A DNA stretch of 7,035 bases, from contig JAAYQH010000035.1 of NCBI GenBank assembly GCA_012519365.1, forward strand, positions 1 through 7,035, given 5' to 3'. Source of the stretch: Planctomycetota bacterium. GTDB lineage: Bacteria; Planctomycetota; Phycisphaerae; Sedimentisphaerales; Anaerohalosphaeraceae. Within the stretch, counting starts at the first letter, position 1; each line of letters starts with the position of its first letter. The position numbers and the translations under genes are program-made. A model generated the notes under the pieces. The model saw nothing but the letters and a program-made list of their open reading frames with translations. It ran no database searches and was not told where the DNA came from. Positions 6,005 to 7,035 of this stretch are shown in pieces.

Positions 6005-7035
6005 GTGATAGACACTATTCTGGGCTGGTTCAGCAAGGACATGGGCATTGACCTCGGGACGTGCAACACGTTGGTGTGCGTTCGCAATGAGGGTATCGTC
6101 CTGAATGAACCGTCGGTGGTGGCCGTTCGCAAAGGCACGAACATCGTTTTGAACAACGGCGAGGCGGTTGGTCTGGTCGCCAAGGACATGCTCGGCAAAA
6201 CCCCCGGTTCGATCACCGCAATTCGCCCCCTCAAAGACGGCGTCATCAGTGATTTTGAAATCACCGAAAAAATGCTCAGTTACTTTATCCGCAAGGTTCA
6301 CGGTCGGCGGGGTTTTTTCAACCCGCGCATCGTGATTGCGGTGCCCAGTGGAATCACCGCCGTAGAACGACGGGCAGTGATCGACAGCGCTGAACGGGCC
6401 GGCGCTCGCAAGGTCTTTTTGGTGGATGAGCCGATGGCCGCAGGCATCGGAGCCGGGTTGCCGATTACCGAGCCGACCGGTTCGATGATTGTGGATATCG
6501 GCGGCGGCACCTCGGAAGTGGCGATTATCAGTCTGGCCGATATCAGCACGTGCGAATCCATTCGCATCGGCGGAGACAATTTTGATGAAGCGCTGATTGC
6601 GCATCTGAAAAAAACCTACAACCTCTTGATCGGTGAATCCCGCGCCGAACAGGTCAAAATTCAGATCGGCTCGGCCGCTCCCCTTGAGCAAGAAATGACC
6701 ATGGAAATCGCCGGCCGCGATACCATCTCCGGGCTGCCGCGAAAAATCGTTATTACCAGTGAAGAAATTCGTGAGGCGTTTCGTGAACCGATCGCCGGGA
6801 TTATTGAAGCGGTGATGCGAACGTTGGAACGCGCCGAGCCCGAACTGGCCGCCGACCTGATTGAAAACGGCGTCACGTTATGCGGCGGCGGGTCGTTACT
6901 GCGGGGGATGGATAAAGTGCTTGCCAACGCCACCGGACTGCGGGTTGTTCACGCCGAGGATCCCCTCACGTGTGTAGCTCGCGGCACCAGCGTCTATCTG
7001 GAAAATCTGGAGTTGTGGAAGGACACGCTGGATTC
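6005..7035 (+). CDS. mreB: Rod shape-determining protein MreB, C-terminus cut by the window edge
   Basis: MreB is the bacterial actin that forms ATP-dependent filaments on the inner face of the cytoplasmic membrane and guides peptidoglycan synthesis. The 343 complete codons in the window cover nearly the whole usual length (about 335-350), so only a few residues should be missing. Actin-fold motifs are intact: phosphate-1 loop DLGTCNT (16-22), GIVLNEPSVVAV (30-41), DEPMAAGIGAG (141-151), phosphate-2 DIGGGTSE (164-171), adenosine site GGGSLLRGM (294-302) and EDPLTCVARG (318-327). The start IDTILGWFSKD can form an amphipathic membrane-binding helix, and GFF (103-105) fits the hydrophobic membrane loop. 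Cysteine replaces the common alanine in DLGTANT. The GTG at 6005 is preferred because GAAGGGAG lies five bases upstream; an in-frame TAA lies 24 bases upstream. mreC and mreD, the usual partners, would lie beyond the window if present. Confidence 0.96.
   Translation, partial: MIDTILGWFSKDMGIDLGTCNTLVCVRNEGIVLNEPSVVAVRKGTNIVLNNGEAVGLVAKDMLGKTPGSITAIRPLKDGVISDFEITEKMLSYFIRKVHGRRGFFNPRIVIAVPSGITAVERRAVIDSAERAGARKVFLVDEPMAAGIGAGLPITEPTGSMIVDIGGGTSEVAIISLADISTCESIRIGGDNFDEALIAHLKKTYNLLIGESRAEQVKIQIGSAAPLEQEMTMEIAGRDTISGLPRKIVITSEEIREAFREPIAGIIEAVMRTLERAEPELAADLIENGVTLCGGGSLLRGMDKVLANATGLRVVHAEDPLTCVARGTSVYLENLELWKDTLD

Noticed and set aside
5870..6691. Long minus-strand open frame (273 codons)
   Set aside because: It lies antisense to mreB, whose plus-strand translation carries all the actin-fold motifs. 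The minus frame shows no recognisable domain.

Overview
The window holds seven genes. One runs on the minus strand at the left edge and six run on the plus strand. The likely source is a Gram-negative-type, double-membrane bacterium of moderate GC, because it has both an apolipoprotein N-acyltransferase and a predicted lipoprotein. My best guess is Planctomycetota, perhaps Phycisphaerae or Sedimentisphaerales. That rests on impression: mixed ATG, GTG and TTG starts, weak ribosome binding sites, a HEAT-repeat lipoprotein, a methylase with an HPCQMPE-type motif, and a style of extragenic palindrome I associate with such genomes. I could not check it by search.

Left part (1-771). The first 113 codons of a YgiQ-family radical SAM protein run leftward off the window. 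A 432-base, partly AT-rich spacer separates this gene from the next, which is divergent. The spacer holds a plausible minus-strand promoter, a perfect 14-bp palindrome and a 26-bp imperfect inverted repeat.

Middle part (772-4639). A stand-alone beta-class adenine-type DNA methyltransferase is followed by about 200 bases of palindromic extragenic sequence. Next comes lnt (apolipoprotein N-acyltransferase), overlapped by 14 bases by a HEAT-repeat lipoprotein gene. The last two form a translationally linked pair: the enzyme that completes lipoprotein acylation and a probable substrate.

Right part (4640-7035). A near-consensus sigma-70-type promoter (TTGACC, 17 bases, TAAAAT) opens a second transcription unit. 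It has a TTG-started membrane-anchored coiled-coil protein, then a previously uncalled 49-residue single-pass membrane protein, then mreB, which is cut by the window edge a few codons before its expected end. The order suggests that the coiled-coil protein and the small protein act at the membrane with MreB, in cell shape or envelope growth. That is an inference from neighbourhood only.

No tRNA, rRNA, CRISPR array or insertion sequence was seen. The most interesting items are the small membrane protein and coiled-coil protein ahead of mreB, the lnt-lipoprotein overlap, and the palindromic repeat block between the methyltransferase and lnt.
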